64,000 bases of DNA from Nonomuraea montanisoli (GTDB lineage Bacteria > Actinomycetota > Actinomycetes > Streptosporangiales > Streptosporangiaceae): the NCBI RefSeq assembly GCF_013363975.1, contig NZ_JABWGN010000011.1:185588-249587 (forward strand), written 5' to 3'. The notes beneath the pieces were generated by a model that was not told where the DNA came from, searched no databases, and saw only the letters and a program-made list of their open reading frames with translations. The position numbers and the translations under genes were made by a program. The first letter of the stretch is position 1; each line of letters begins with the position of its first letter. Below are positions 1 through 7,871 of this stretch, piece after piece.

Positions 1-261
1 CGCTGCGTGGCGGGCATCACGGCCAACGTCGAGCGGATGCGCGAGTACGCGGAGTCCTCGCCGTCGATCGTCACGCCGCTCAACCGGTACGTCGGGTACG
101 AGGAGGCGGCGAAGATCGCCAAGCAGGCGCTGGCCGAGCGCAGGACGATCCGGGAGGTGGTCGTCGAGCGCGGCCACGTGGCGTCCGGGAAGATCACCGA
201 GGAGCAGCTCGACGCGGTCCTCGACGTGCTGGCGATGACGAACTCCGACAAGGACGACTGA
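1..261 (+). CDS. fumC: Class II fumarate hydratase, C-terminal part (5' end outside window)
   Basis: This is the last 86 residues of a class II fumarase, the TCA-cycle enzyme that interconverts fumarate and malate in the cytoplasm. The frame is open from the first base of the window. The recognisable part is the C-terminal fumarase/aspartase domain, with SIVTPLNRYVGYEEAAKIAK and a closing segment of the type RGHVASGKITEEQLD. The catalytic GSS loop and substrate-binding residues lie upstream of the window, so activity cannot be judged. A fumarase gene (Rv1098c) also borders the equivalent M. tuberculosis segment. Confidence 0.9.
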   Translation, partial: RCVAGITANVERMREYAESSPSIVTPLNRYVGYEEAAKIAKQALAERRTIREVVVERGHVASGKITEEQLDAVLDVLAMTNSDKDD

Positions 262-300
262 CCGCCCGGGGCTCACCGGCCAGGGTTCGCCGATCGGGGC

Positions 301-1335
301 TCAGCGATCGGTGGCGCGGGCCCAGCGGGTGAGGAGCGCGGCGGCGGCACCCGAGTCGACGGCGTCGGCCGCGCGCTTGCGGGCCGCCTCCAGGGCCGGC
401 GTCAGCTCGGCGGCGGGCGGCGTGCCCTCGGCGGCCACCAGTGCGGCGGCGGCGTTGAGCAGCACGATGTCGAGCACCGGCCCCGGCCGGCCCGCCAGGA
501 CCGCGCGGGCCACCGCGGCGTTGTGCTCGGCGTCGCCACCGCGCAGGTCCTCCGTACGGGCCCGCGGGACGCCGAGGTCGGCGGGGTCGAACGGGGTCGC
601 GGTGACCGTGCCCCGCCGTACCACCCAGATCGTGGACGGGCCGGTGGTGGTCAGCTCGTCGAGGCCGTCGTCGCCGCGGAAGACGAGCGAGGAGCAGCCG
701 CGCTCGGCCAGCACGCCCGCGATCACCGGTGCCATGCGGGCGTCGGCGACGCCCACGGCCTGGGCGGCGGGCAGCGCCGGGTTGGTGATCGGGCCGAGGA
801 AGTTGAAGAACGTGGGCACGCCGAGCTGGCGCCGCACGGGCGAGGCGTGTCTCATCGCCGGGTGGAACGTCCCGGCGAAGCAGAAGGTGATCCCCACCTC
901 CTCCGCGACCCGCACGACCTCGGCGGGCGGCAGCTCCACGCGCACGCCCAGCGCCTCCAGCACGTCGGCCGCGCCCGTGGTCGAGGAGGAGGCCCGGCCG
1001 CCGTGCTTGACCACGCGGGCCCCGGCCGCCGCGGCCACGACGGCCGCCATGGTGGAGACGTTGACCGTGCCCGCCCGGTCGCCGCCGGTGCCGACGAGGT
1101 CCACGGTCTCGCCCGGCACCCTGATCGCGTACGAGCGGGCCAGCATGCCGTCGGCCAGGCCGGTCACCTCGGCCACCGTCTCGCCCTTGGCGCGCAGGGC
1201 CACGGCGAAGGCCGCGATCTGGGCGTCGGTCGCCGCACCGGACATGATCTGCTCCATCGCCCAGGCGCTCTCGTGCGCCCGGAGGGAGGCGCCGTCGAGG
1301 AGCGTGCCGAGCAGGGAGGCCCAGGTGATCGTCAT
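301..1335 (-). CDS. trpD: Anthranilate phosphoribosyltransferase TrpD
   Basis: TrpD transfers the phosphoribosyl group of PRPP to anthranilate, the second step of tryptophan synthesis. The protein is 344 residues, a normal length. The PRPP-binding GTGGD is at residues 82-86 and is followed by the conserved KHGGRASSS stretch from residue 110. I chose the ATG at 1335 because GAAAGGG lies a few bases before it; a frame extension to 1386 has no ribosome site. No other trp gene is adjacent. It is preceded by a short Trp-Trp leader peptide and a GC-rich hairpin, so expression probably responds to tryptophanyl-tRNA supply. Confidence 0.95.
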   Translation of the reverse strand: MTITWASLLGTLLDGASLRAHESAWAMEQIMSGAATDAQIAAFAVALRAKGETVAEVTGLADGMLARSYAIRVPGETVDLVGTGGDRAGTVNVSTMAAVVAAAAGARVVKHGGRASSSTTGAADVLEALGVRVELPPAEVVRVAEEVGITFCFAGTFHPAMRHASPVRRQLGVPTFFNFLGPITNPALPAAQAVGVADARMAPVIAGVLAERGCSSLVFRGDDGLDELTTTGPSTIWVVRRGTVTATPFDPADLGVPRARTEDLRGGDAEHNAAVARAVLAGRPGPVLDIVLLNAAAALVAAEGTPPAAELTPALEAARKRAADAVDSGAAAALLTRWARATDR

Positions 1336-1391
1336 GTGAACGCCCTTTCGCTGGTCGAGGTGCTCGACGGGGGGCGTCCCGGACATGCGGG

Positions 1392-1414
1392 CGGCCGCCT
1401 CGTCGAGGCGGCCG
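1392..1414 (-). terminator. Candidate attenuator hairpin between trpL and trpD
   Basis: Two perfect 11-base inverted arms (CGGCCGCCTCG and CGAGGCGGCCG) meet almost without a loop between the leader-peptide stop codon and trpD. A smaller inverted repeat (GTCGAG/CTCGAC, about 1354-1368) lies nearer the trpD ribosome site. The position fits a terminator or ribosome-site-masking element in an attenuation system. There is no U-run, which is common for stem-loops in such GC-rich genomes, so the mechanism is inferred. Confidence 0.5.
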
Positions 1415-1440
1415 GGATGCGTATGCGCGTGCGGGTCCGC

Positions 1441-1479
1441 CTAGGAGGCGGGCCACCACTGGTGCGAATACGCGGTCAT
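1441..1479 (-). CDS. trpL: Leaderless tryptophan leader peptide, 12 aa
   Basis: The short frame reads MTAYSHQWWPAS and stops 105 bases before the trpD start. Two adjacent Trp codons in a 12-residue peptide are improbable by chance and are the classic signal that lets a ribosome stall when charged tRNA-Trp is scarce. There is no Shine-Dalgarno sequence, but a TACGAT box on the minus strand (1492-1487) ends 7 bases before the ATG, so the message probably begins at the start codon. Together with the hairpin at 1392-1414 this makes a compact attenuator for trpD. Confidence 0.75.
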   Translation of the reverse strand: MTAYSHQWWPAS

Positions 1480-1506
1480 GCCGCAGATCGTACCATCCGG
1501 GTCCGG

Positions 1507-1573
1507 CCACATATGTGGATCATGATCTGTGTGGCCCGGCCCCATGCTCCGTGCCGAGCCCCGGGCTTAGGGT
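1507..1573 (+). promoter_or_regulatory. Upstream region of the hydroxybutyrate dehydrogenase gene: two palindromes and a -10 box
   Basis: CCACATATGTGG (1507-1518) and GATCATGATC (1518-1527) are adjacent perfect palindromes in the divergent trpL/bdhA region. A TAGGGT box (1568-1573) ends 6 bases before the ATG at 1580, suggesting a leaderless mRNA. A close relative of the first palindrome (CCCCATATGAG) lies before the transporter gene at 4271-4281, so one regulator, perhaps the PucR protein encoded between them, may read both. No clear -35 box is visible. Confidence 0.45.
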
Positions 1574-1579
1574 CGAGGT

Positions 1580-2341
1580 ATGGCGAACGAAGTGACCGGT
1601 GAGCTGTCGGGGCGGACCGCGCTGGTGACCGGGGCCGGCGGCGGCATCGGGGCCGCCTGCGCGCGACGGCTGGCCGCCGCCGGGGCGCACGTGCTCGTCG
1701 TGGACCGTGACGGCGACGCCGCCGGGAAGGTGGCGGCCGGGATCGGCGGCACGGCCGTGCTCGCGGACCTGGGCGAGGCGGGCTTCGCCGAGCGGCTGCC
1801 CGCCGACGTGGACATCGTGGTCAACAACGCCGGCTTCCAGCACGTGGCGCCCATCGAGGAGTTCCCGCCCGAGGTGTTCTCCACCATGCTGCGGGTCATG
1901 GTCGAGGCGCCGTTCCTCATCGCGCGGCGGGTGCTGCCCGGCATGTACGCCCGGCAGTGGGGCCGGTTCGTCAACATCTCGTCGGTCCACGGGCTGCGCG
2001 CCTCGCCGTACAAGTCGGCGTACACGACGGCCAAGCACGCGCTGGAGGGGCTGTCCAAGACCATCGCGCTGGAGGGCGGCCCGCACGGGGTGACCTCGAC
2101 CTGCGTCAACCCCGGGTACGTGCGCACCCGGCTCGTCGAGGACCAGATCGCCGACCAGGCCAGGGCGCACGGCATCGCCCCCGGTAAGGTCGTCGAGGAC
2201 ATCATGCTGAGGCCCGCGGCGATCAAGCGCCTCATCGAGCCGGAGGAGGTGGCCGAGCTGGTCGCGTACCTGTGCGGGCCGGGCGGCTCGTTCATCACCG
2301 GCGTCTCGCTGCCCGTGGACGGCGGCTGGACGGCCCGGTAG
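1580..2341 (+). CDS. bdhA: 3-hydroxybutyrate dehydrogenase-like short-chain dehydrogenase
   Basis: This is a 253-residue classical short-chain dehydrogenase that most likely oxidises D-3-hydroxybutyrate to acetoacetate with NAD+. The cofactor motif TGAGGGIG is at residues 17-24, NNAG at 82-85, a catalytic Ser at about 135, and Tyr148 with Lys152. The segment SSVHGLRASPYKSAYTTAKH and the C-terminal VDGGWTAR are typical of bacterial 3-hydroxybutyrate dehydrogenases, although family members with other substrates exist. It opens a same-strand run with a PucR regulator, an MHS transporter and two hydrolases. It probably has a leaderless start (TAGGGT at 1568-1573). Confidence 0.85.
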   Translation: MANEVTGELSGRTALVTGAGGGIGAACARRLAAAGAHVLVVDRDGDAAGKVAAGIGGTAVLADLGEAGFAERLPADVDIVVNNAGFQHVAPIEEFPPEVFSTMLRVMVEAPFLIARRVLPGMYARQWGRFVNISSVHGLRASPYKSAYTTAKHALEGLSKTIALEGGPHGVTSTCVNPGYVRTRLVEDQIADQARAHGIAPGKVVEDIMLRPAAIKRLIEPEEVAELVAYLCGPGGSFITGVSLPVDGGWTAR

Positions 2342-2372
2342 CGGCCTCCCTGAAGGTGGAGGCGACAAGCAC

Positions 2373-4256
2373 GTGATCACTCGCTACCTGGAGCTGCTGG
2401 GGCGTGAGGCTTCGGCGGTGGAGTTCGAGGGGCCGATCATCGAGGCGCGGGCCGCCGGGGCCGACGCGGCGACGATCGAGGAGCTCGAACGCGCCAAGGT
2501 CGAGGCGCTCAAGGTGCGCGCCCTGCTGAGGCGGCGGGCCAGGCGCGAGGCGGAGCTGTCCGCCCTGTACGACACGGCCGGCGACCTGGCCGCGCTGCGC
2601 GACCTCGACGCGGTGCTGGAGGCGATCGTCCACCGGGCCAGACAGCTCCTGGCCACCGACACGGCGTACATGACCCTGCACGACCCCGAGCGGGGCGACA
2701 CGTACATGCGGGTCACCGACGGGTCGATCTCGGCGAAGTTCCGGGCGCTGCGGCTGGCCATGGGCGCCGGGCTCGGCGGCCTGGTGGCGCAGTCGGCGAC
2801 CCCGTACGCGACGGCCGACTACTTCGCCGACGCCAGGTTCCACCACAAGGACCACATCGACGAGGCCGTCCAGGAGGAGGGGCTGGTCGCGATCCTCGGC
2901 GTTCCGCTGCGGCTGGGGCAACGGGTGATCGGCGTGCTGATGGCCGCCGACCGCAGCGCCCGGCCGTTCCACCAGGAGGAGGTGTCGCTGCTGGCGAGCC
3001 TGGCGGCGCACGCGGCGGTCGCCATCGACAACGCCCGGCTGCTCCAGGAGACGCGCAACGCGCTGGAGGAGCTGTCCACGGCGCACCGCACCGCCCGCGC
3101 GCACGCCGAGGCGGTCGAGCGGGCCGCGCTCGCGCACGACCGGATGACCTCGGTGGTGCTGCGGGGCGGCGGCATCGAGGACGTGGCGGCCGTGGTGACC
3201 GACGTGCTGGGCGGGTCGCTGGCCGTGCTCGACGACCTGGGCCGGCCGATCGCCGGGCCGCTCGACGGCGCCGTGGGCGAGCTGGACGCGGGCGTGTTCG
3301 AGGCCGCGCAGGCGTCGCGGGCGCTGGGCCGTACGGTGCGCAAAGGCGACCTGCGGATCGCGTCGGTGGACGTCGGCGGGGAGCCGCTGTGCACGCTGGT
3401 GCTGCGCAGCGACGACGCCGACGAGCGGATCCTGGAGCGGGCGGCGCTGGTGTGCGCGCTGCTGCTGCTGTTCCGCCGGAGCGTGGCCGAGGCCGAGGGA
3501 CGGGTGCGGGGCGAGCTGCTGGACGACCTGATCTCCCGCCCGGAGACGCCCGGACTGGCGGACCGCGCGCGGCGGCTGGGCGTCGACCTGAGCGCGCCGC
3601 ACGTGGTCGTGGTCGCGCGGCACGACGGGCAGCGGGAGCGGGCCGCGTTCTGGGCGTCGTCGCAGGCCGCGGTGCGGCGCGGGCTGGCCGCGGGCCGGGC
3701 CGGCGAGGTCGTGCTGCTGCTGCCGGGTGAGGACGCGGGCGCGCTCGCGCAGCGCGTCGCCGCCGAGCTGAGCGCGTCGCTGAGCTCCCCCGCCACGGCC
3801 GGGGCCTCACGGGCGGGCGGCACGGGAACGAGCGGCGGGGCCGTGCGGGCGGGCGTCGTGGCGGCGGCCTACCAGGAGGCGCGGCGGTGCGCGGAGGCGC
3901 TGGTCGCGCTGGGCCGGGCCGGCGACGGCGCGAGCGCCGCCGAGCTGGGCTTCGTCGGCCTGCTCATCGGCGAGGGCCGCGACGTGCGCGGATTCGTCGC
4001 CTCGGTGCTCGGTCCGGTCGTCGACTACGACGCCCGCCGGGGCACCGCGCTGGCCGCCACGCTCGCCGCCTACTTCGGCACGGGCGGCTCGCCCTCCCGT
4101 ACGGCCGAGACCATGCACATCCACGTCAACACCGTCACGCAACGGCTCGACCGCATCGGCAAGCTGCTCGGCGAGGGCTGGTCCGATCCGGAGCGGGCCC
4201 TGGAGATCCAGCTCGCGCTCCGCCTGCACCGCCTCGGCCACACATCGGAGCCGTAG
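2373..4256 (+). CDS. GAF-domain PucR-type transcriptional regulator
   Basis: This 627-residue cytoplasmic regulator has a short N-terminal helical stretch, a GAF sensor domain at roughly residues 60-225 (ending AAHAAVAIDNARLLQE), a long linker, and a C-terminal PucR helix-turn-helix at about 560-615 (TAETMHIHVNTVTQRLDRIG). Such proteins usually activate or repress adjacent catabolic genes in response to a small molecule bound by the sensor. The GTG start is preceded by GGAGGC. Its position between bdhA and the transporter suggests it controls this cluster; the ligand is not known. Confidence 0.85.
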   Translation: MITRYLELLGREASAVEFEGPIIEARAAGADAATIEELERAKVEALKVRALLRRRARREAELSALYDTAGDLAALRDLDAVLEAIVHRARQLLATDTAYMTLHDPERGDTYMRVTDGSISAKFRALRLAMGAGLGGLVAQSATPYATADYFADARFHHKDHIDEAVQEEGLVAILGVPLRLGQRVIGVLMAADRSARPFHQEEVSLLASLAAHAAVAIDNARLLQETRNALEELSTAHRTARAHAEAVERAALAHDRMTSVVLRGGGIEDVAAVVTDVLGGSLAVLDDLGRPIAGPLDGAVGELDAGVFEAAQASRALGRTVRKGDLRIASVDVGGEPLCTLVLRSDDADERILERAALVCALLLLFRRSVAEAEGRVRGELLDDLISRPETPGLADRARRLGVDLSAPHVVVVARHDGQRERAAFWASSQAAVRRGLAAGRAGEVVLLLPGEDAGALAQRVAAELSASLSSPATAGASRAGGTGTSGGAVRAGVVAAAYQEARRCAEALVALGRAGDGASAAELGFVGLLIGEGRDVRGFVASVLGPVVDYDARRGTALAATLAAYFGTGGSPSRTAETMHIHVNTVTQRLDRIGKLLGEGWSDPERALEIQLALRLHRLGHTSEP

Positions 4257-4270
4257 ACTGTGGGCTTCGC

Positions 4271-4304
4271 CCCCATATGAGTGACCCCCGTCACTCCCTA
4301 GCGT
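4271..4304 (+). promoter_or_regulatory. Transporter promoter with a perfect operator-like palindrome and a leaderless -10
   Basis: A 7+4+7 palindrome, GAGTGAC-CCCC-GTCACTC, occupies 4279-4296. A TAGCGT box follows at 4299-4304, ending 6 bases before the ATG at 4311. The palindrome thus sits between the expected -35 and -10 positions, where a bound protein would block RNA polymerase. CCCCATATGAG at 4271-4281 resembles the palindrome before bdhA. Such a perfect dyad is not expected by chance in this short gap. Confidence 0.6.
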
Positions 4305-4310
4305 GACGGC

Positions 4311-5582
4311 ATGGCCACTTCCATCAAGAAGGTCGTCGGCGCCAGCCTGATCGGCACCACCATCGAGTGGTACGACTTCTTCCTGTACGGCTCGGCAGCC
4401 GCCCTCGTGTTCAACAAGCTGTTCTTCCCCGAGGCCGATCCGCTGACCGGCACCCTCCTCGCGTTCCTCACCTACGCCGTCGGGTTCATCGCCCGCCCCC
4501 TCGGCGGCCTGGTCTTCGGTCACTTCGGCGACCGGGTCGGCCGCAAGACCCTCCTGGTGGTCAGCCTGCTCATGATGGGCGCGGCCACGTTCCTCATCGG
4601 CTGCCTGCCGACGTACGTGAGCGTCGGCGCCGCAGCGCCGCTGCTGCTCACGACGCTGCGGCTGGTGCAGGGCTTCGCGCTCGGCGGCGAGTGGGGCGGC
4701 GCGGTCCTGATCGTCTCCGAGCACGGCGACGCCGAACGGCGCGGCTTCTGGGCCTCCTGGCCGCAGGCGGGCGCGCCCGGCGGCAACCTGCTCGCGACCG
4801 GCGTGCTGGCGATCCTGGCCGCCACCCAGTCGGACGAGGCATTCCTGAGCTGGGGCTGGCGGGTGCCGTTCCTGCTGTCGGGCGTGCTGGTGCTGATCGG
4901 GCTGTGGATCCGGCTGTCGATCACCGAGTCGCCGGTCTTCCAGCAGGCCGAGCCCGAGCCGACCGCGCCGATCGTCGGCGTGCTGCGCCACCACTGGCGC
5001 GACGTGATCATCGCCATCGGCGCGCGGCTGGCGGAGAACATCTCGTTCTACCTGATCACGGTCTTCGTCATCACGTACGCCAAGACCACCGGCATCGCGA
5101 ACTCGACCGTGCTCAACGCGGTGCTGATCGCCTCGGCCATCCACTTCGTCACGATCCCGATGTGGGGCGCCCTGTCGGACCGGCTGGGCCGCCGCCCGAT
5201 CTACCTGGCCGGCGCGGCCGGGATCGGGGTGTGGATCTTCGCGTTCTTCCCGCTCGTGGACACCGGCAACTTCCTGGCGATCACGCTGGCCGTCACGGTC
5301 GGCCTGCTCTTCCACGGCATGATGTACGGCCCGCAGGCGGCCTTCTTCTCCGAGCTGTTCGGCACGCGGATGAGGTACACGGGCGTGTCGATCGGCGCGC
5401 AGCTCTCGGCGATCGTGGCCGGGGCGCTGGCCCCGATCATCGCGGTGGCCCTGCTCAAGGACTTCGGCAGCAGCCTGCCGATCTCGGTCTACCTCGGTGC
5501 GGCGGCCGTCCTCACCCTCGTCGCCGTCTTCGCCGCCCGCGAGACCCAGGGCCGCGACCTGGCCGAGAAGGTGCGCGCGTGA
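4311..5582 (+). CDS. MHS-family MFS transporter
   Basis: This 423-residue inner-membrane symporter has about 12 hydrophobic segments. The opening GTTIEWYDFFLYG and the loop GHFGDRVGRK are hallmarks of the metabolite:H+ symporter family (ShiA/ProP/KgtP-like). These carriers take up carboxylates or related small metabolites. Beside a hydroxybutyrate dehydrogenase, a monocarboxylate such as 3-hydroxybutyrate is a sensible but unproven substrate. The stop codon overlaps a possible GTG start of the downstream hydrolase. Confidence 0.9.
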   Translation: MATSIKKVVGASLIGTTIEWYDFFLYGSAAALVFNKLFFPEADPLTGTLLAFLTYAVGFIARPLGGLVFGHFGDRVGRKTLLVVSLLMMGAATFLIGCLPTYVSVGAAAPLLLTTLRLVQGFALGGEWGGAVLIVSEHGDAERRGFWASWPQAGAPGGNLLATGVLAILAATQSDEAFLSWGWRVPFLLSGVLVLIGLWIRLSITESPVFQQAEPEPTAPIVGVLRHHWRDVIIAIGARLAENISFYLITVFVITYAKTTGIANSTVLNAVLIASAIHFVTIPMWGALSDRLGRRPIYLAGAAGIGVWIFAFFPLVDTGNFLAITLAVTVGLLFHGMMYGPQAAFFSELFGTRMRYTGVSIGAQLSAIVAGALAPIIAVALLKDFGSSLPISVYLGAAAVLTLVAVFAARETQGRDLAEKVRA

Positions 5583-5642
5583 ACACCGCGCCGGAGGCGC
5601 GCGTGAACACCGCGCCGGAGGCGCGCGTGGACACCGCGCCGG
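5573..5642 (+). repeat. Three tandem copies of a 24-bp unit at the transporter/hydrolase junction
   Basis: Copies lie at 5573-5596, 5597-5620 and 5621-5642; the third is partial with one mismatch. Each copy contains an in-frame GTG (5579, 5603, 5627), and each of the last two GTGs has a CGGAGG ribosome site five bases before it supplied by the preceding copy. The duplication therefore multiplied a complete translation-start module without breaking the frame. Confidence 0.9.
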
Positions 5643-6649
5643 TGTTCGTCTCCACGCGGGTCACGACGCGGCGGCTCACCCAGCACGTCGTCACCGTCGA
5701 GGGCCGGACCGGCGCGCCGGTGCTGTTCGTCCACGGCAACGTCTCCTCCTCGGCGTTCTGGCACACGAGCATGGCCGCGCTGCCGGACGGCCTGCGCCCG
5801 CTCGCGGCGGACCTGCGCGGCTTCGGCGGGACCGACCCGGAGCCGATCGACGCGACCCGGGGTCTGCGGGACTTCTCCGACGACCTGCTGGAGCTGGTGG
5901 ACGCGCTGGAGCTGCCCGCCGTCCACCTCGTCGGCTGGAGCCTCGGCGGCGGGGTCGTGCTGCAGATGCTGCGCGAGCGGCCCGCCGCCGTGAGGTCCGT
6001 CACGCTGGTCAACCCGATCTCGCCGTACGGGTTCGGCGGCACCGAGGGGCCGGACGGCCGGTTGACCCATCCCGACGGCGCCGGGTCGGGCGCGGGCGCG
6101 GTCAACCCGGAGTTCGTGGCCCGGCTGAAGGGCGGCGACCTGTCGGACGAGGACCCGGCCTCGCCGCGCTCGGTGTTCCGCGCCGCGTACGTGGCGAGCC
6201 CGGTGGACGACGAGGACCGCTACGTCGCCGCCATGCTCACCACCCGCGTCGGCGACGACCACTACCCGGGCGACGCCGCCACCTCGGCCGCCTGGCCGGG
6301 CGTCGCGCCCGGCCGGCGCGGCGTGCTCAACGCGCTGGCGCCGACCCGCTTCCGCATCGACGACCTGCACGAGATCACCCCCAAGCCGCCCGTCCTGTGG
6401 ATCCGCGGCACCGACGACGTGATCGTCTCCGACACCTCCCTGTTCGACCTGGCCCACCTGGGCGCCATCGGCGTGGTGCCCGGCTCCCCCGGCACCCCCG
6501 CCCAGCCGATGATCACCCAGACCCGGGCCGTGCTGGAACGCTACGGCCCGTACCGCGAGGCGGTGCTGGACAAGTGCGGCCACAGCCCCCACCTGGAACG
6601 CCCCGACGACTTCCGGCGCCTGCTGGCCCGGCACCTCCTGGAGGCCTGA
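5579..6649 (+). CDS. Alpha/beta hydrolase
   Basis: This is a cytoplasmic alpha/beta-fold hydrolase of up to 356 residues. It has the oxyanion motif VHGN, the nucleophile elbow GWSLGG (Ser), and a C-terminal catalytic His in KCGHSPHLERPDDF. The natural substrate is not evident. Three in-frame GTG codons (5579, 5603, 5627) lie in a tandem repeat; the later two have the better ribosome sites, so the protein may start 8 or 16 residues downstream. The gene overlaps the transporter by 4 bp and the next gene by 1 bp, so the three are surely co-translated. Confidence 0.85.
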   Translation: MNTAPEARVNTAPEARVDTAPVFVSTRVTTRRLTQHVVTVEGRTGAPVLFVHGNVSSSAFWHTSMAALPDGLRPLAADLRGFGGTDPEPIDATRGLRDFSDDLLELVDALELPAVHLVGWSLGGGVVLQMLRERPAAVRSVTLVNPISPYGFGGTEGPDGRLTHPDGAGSGAGAVNPEFVARLKGGDLSDEDPASPRSVFRAAYVASPVDDEDRYVAAMLTTRVGDDHYPGDAATSAAWPGVAPGRRGVLNALAPTRFRIDDLHEITPKPPVLWIRGTDDVIVSDTSLFDLAHLGAIGVVPGSPGTPAQPMITQTRAVLERYGPYREAVLDKCGHSPHLERPDDFRRLLARHLLEA

Positions 6650-7812
6650 TGCTCGTCGCCCTCTCCCTCGTCGCGAGCCTGCTCACGCCCTTACCCGCCG
6701 CGGCCCAGGCCCGGCCGCTGACCGTGCCGGGCGCCGAGCGCGCCGTCACGGCCGAGCTGGACGACCTCACTACCGCCGGCACCGTACGCACCGGGCACAC
6801 CGACCCCGCCGACTGGGCCGGCCTGCACTCGGCCGCCACGGTGAACCCCACCGGCGTCCCCGGCGTCCAGATCGACGGCTACTTCCCCGACACCTCCACC
6901 ACCAATGCCACCCACGGCTGGAACCACGACGCCCAGTTCGTCATCCGGCTCCCCGAGCACTGGAACGGCGGCCTCGTCGTCACCGGCACGCCCGGCAACC
7001 GGGAGCAGTACGCCAACGACTTCACGATCGCGGATTGGGTGCTGGCCAAGGGCTACGCCTTCGCCGCCACCGACAAGGGCAACACCGGCCTGAACTTCCA
7101 CACCGACGGCCGGCGCCCCGGCGACGCCATCGCCGAGTGGAACGAGCGGGTCACCCAGCTCACGGTCGCCGCCAAGGCCGTCACCGCCCAGCGATACGGC
7201 CGGGCCCCGAGGCGGACGTACATGGCCGGGATCTCCAACGGCGGCTACCTGGTCAGGTGGCAGCTGGAGAACCGCGGATGGCTCTACGACGGCGGCGTCG
7301 ACTGGGAGGGCACGCTCTGGCGGGTCAAGGGCGACAACCTGCTGAACTACCTGCCGGAGGCGCTCAGGGCGTACCCGGACGAGACCGGCGTGCGGCAGGC
7401 GGGCTTCGCGGCCGGCTCAGAGTTCCTGTGGCCGTTCCACCGGCAGTACTACTGGGAGCTCACCCAGCAGCTCTACCAGAAGGAGCTCGACCCGTCCTAC
7501 GACGGCGCCGCGGCCGACTACGACTACGACACGCGCCGCCCCTACGCGGCGGTCGCCCGGATCGCGCTGACCGGGCGCATCACGAAGCCGCTCATCACGC
7601 TGCACGGCACGCTCGACTCGCTGCTGCCCATCGAGCGCGACTCCGACGTCTACGCGCGGATGGTCGGCCCGCACCGGCCCTTCCGCTACCACCGGGTGGA
7701 GGGCGGCAACCACCTCGACAGCCTGGTGGACGTCCACCCGGACCGGCTCAGGCCGATGCTGCCGGCCTTCCGCGACGCCTTCGCCGAGCTGGAGGAGTGG
7801 ACCGGCCGGTAG
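6649..7812 (+). CDS. Secreted esterase of the tannase / hydroxybutyrate-oligomer hydrolase type
   Basis: This 387-residue hydrolase has an N-terminal signal peptide (LVALSLVASLLTPLPAAAQA), so it acts outside the membrane. The nucleophile elbow reads GISNGG, followed by a likely acid in HGTLDSLLPIERDSD and a His in GGNHLDS. This arrangement is seen in tannase/feruloyl-esterase and 3-hydroxybutyrate-oligomer hydrolase relatives. Next to a 3-hydroxybutyrate dehydrogenase and a carboxylate symporter, cleavage of extracellular hydroxybutyrate oligomers is the most coherent role. This is inference; a plant-phenolic ester remains possible. The ATG overlaps the upstream TGA by one base. Confidence 0.65.
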   Translation: MLVALSLVASLLTPLPAAAQARPLTVPGAERAVTAELDDLTTAGTVRTGHTDPADWAGLHSAATVNPTGVPGVQIDGYFPDTSTTNATHGWNHDAQFVIRLPEHWNGGLVVTGTPGNREQYANDFTIADWVLAKGYAFAATDKGNTGLNFHTDGRRPGDAIAEWNERVTQLTVAAKAVTAQRYGRAPRRTYMAGISNGGYLVRWQLENRGWLYDGGVDWEGTLWRVKGDNLLNYLPEALRAYPDETGVRQAGFAAGSEFLWPFHRQYYWELTQQLYQKELDPSYDGAAADYDYDTRRPYAAVARIALTGRITKPLITLHGTLDSLLPIERDSDVYARMVGPHRPFRYHRVEGGNHLDSLVDVHPDRLRPMLPAFRDAFAELEEWTGR

Positions 7813-7833
7813 GCGCCGATCCTCGCGGTACGG

Positions 7834-7871
7834 GCGTCAGTCCTTCAGGTAGGCGTCAGTCCTTCAGGTAG
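7834..7871. repeat. Perfect 19-bp tandem duplication at the 3' end of the glycosyltransferase gene
   Basis: Two adjacent identical 19-mers (7834-7852 and 7853-7871) each contain the codons for the final residues YLKD and the stop codon of the minus-strand glycosyltransferase. The outer copy lies beyond the stop and is untranslated, so the duplication does not change the protein. Confidence 0.95.
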
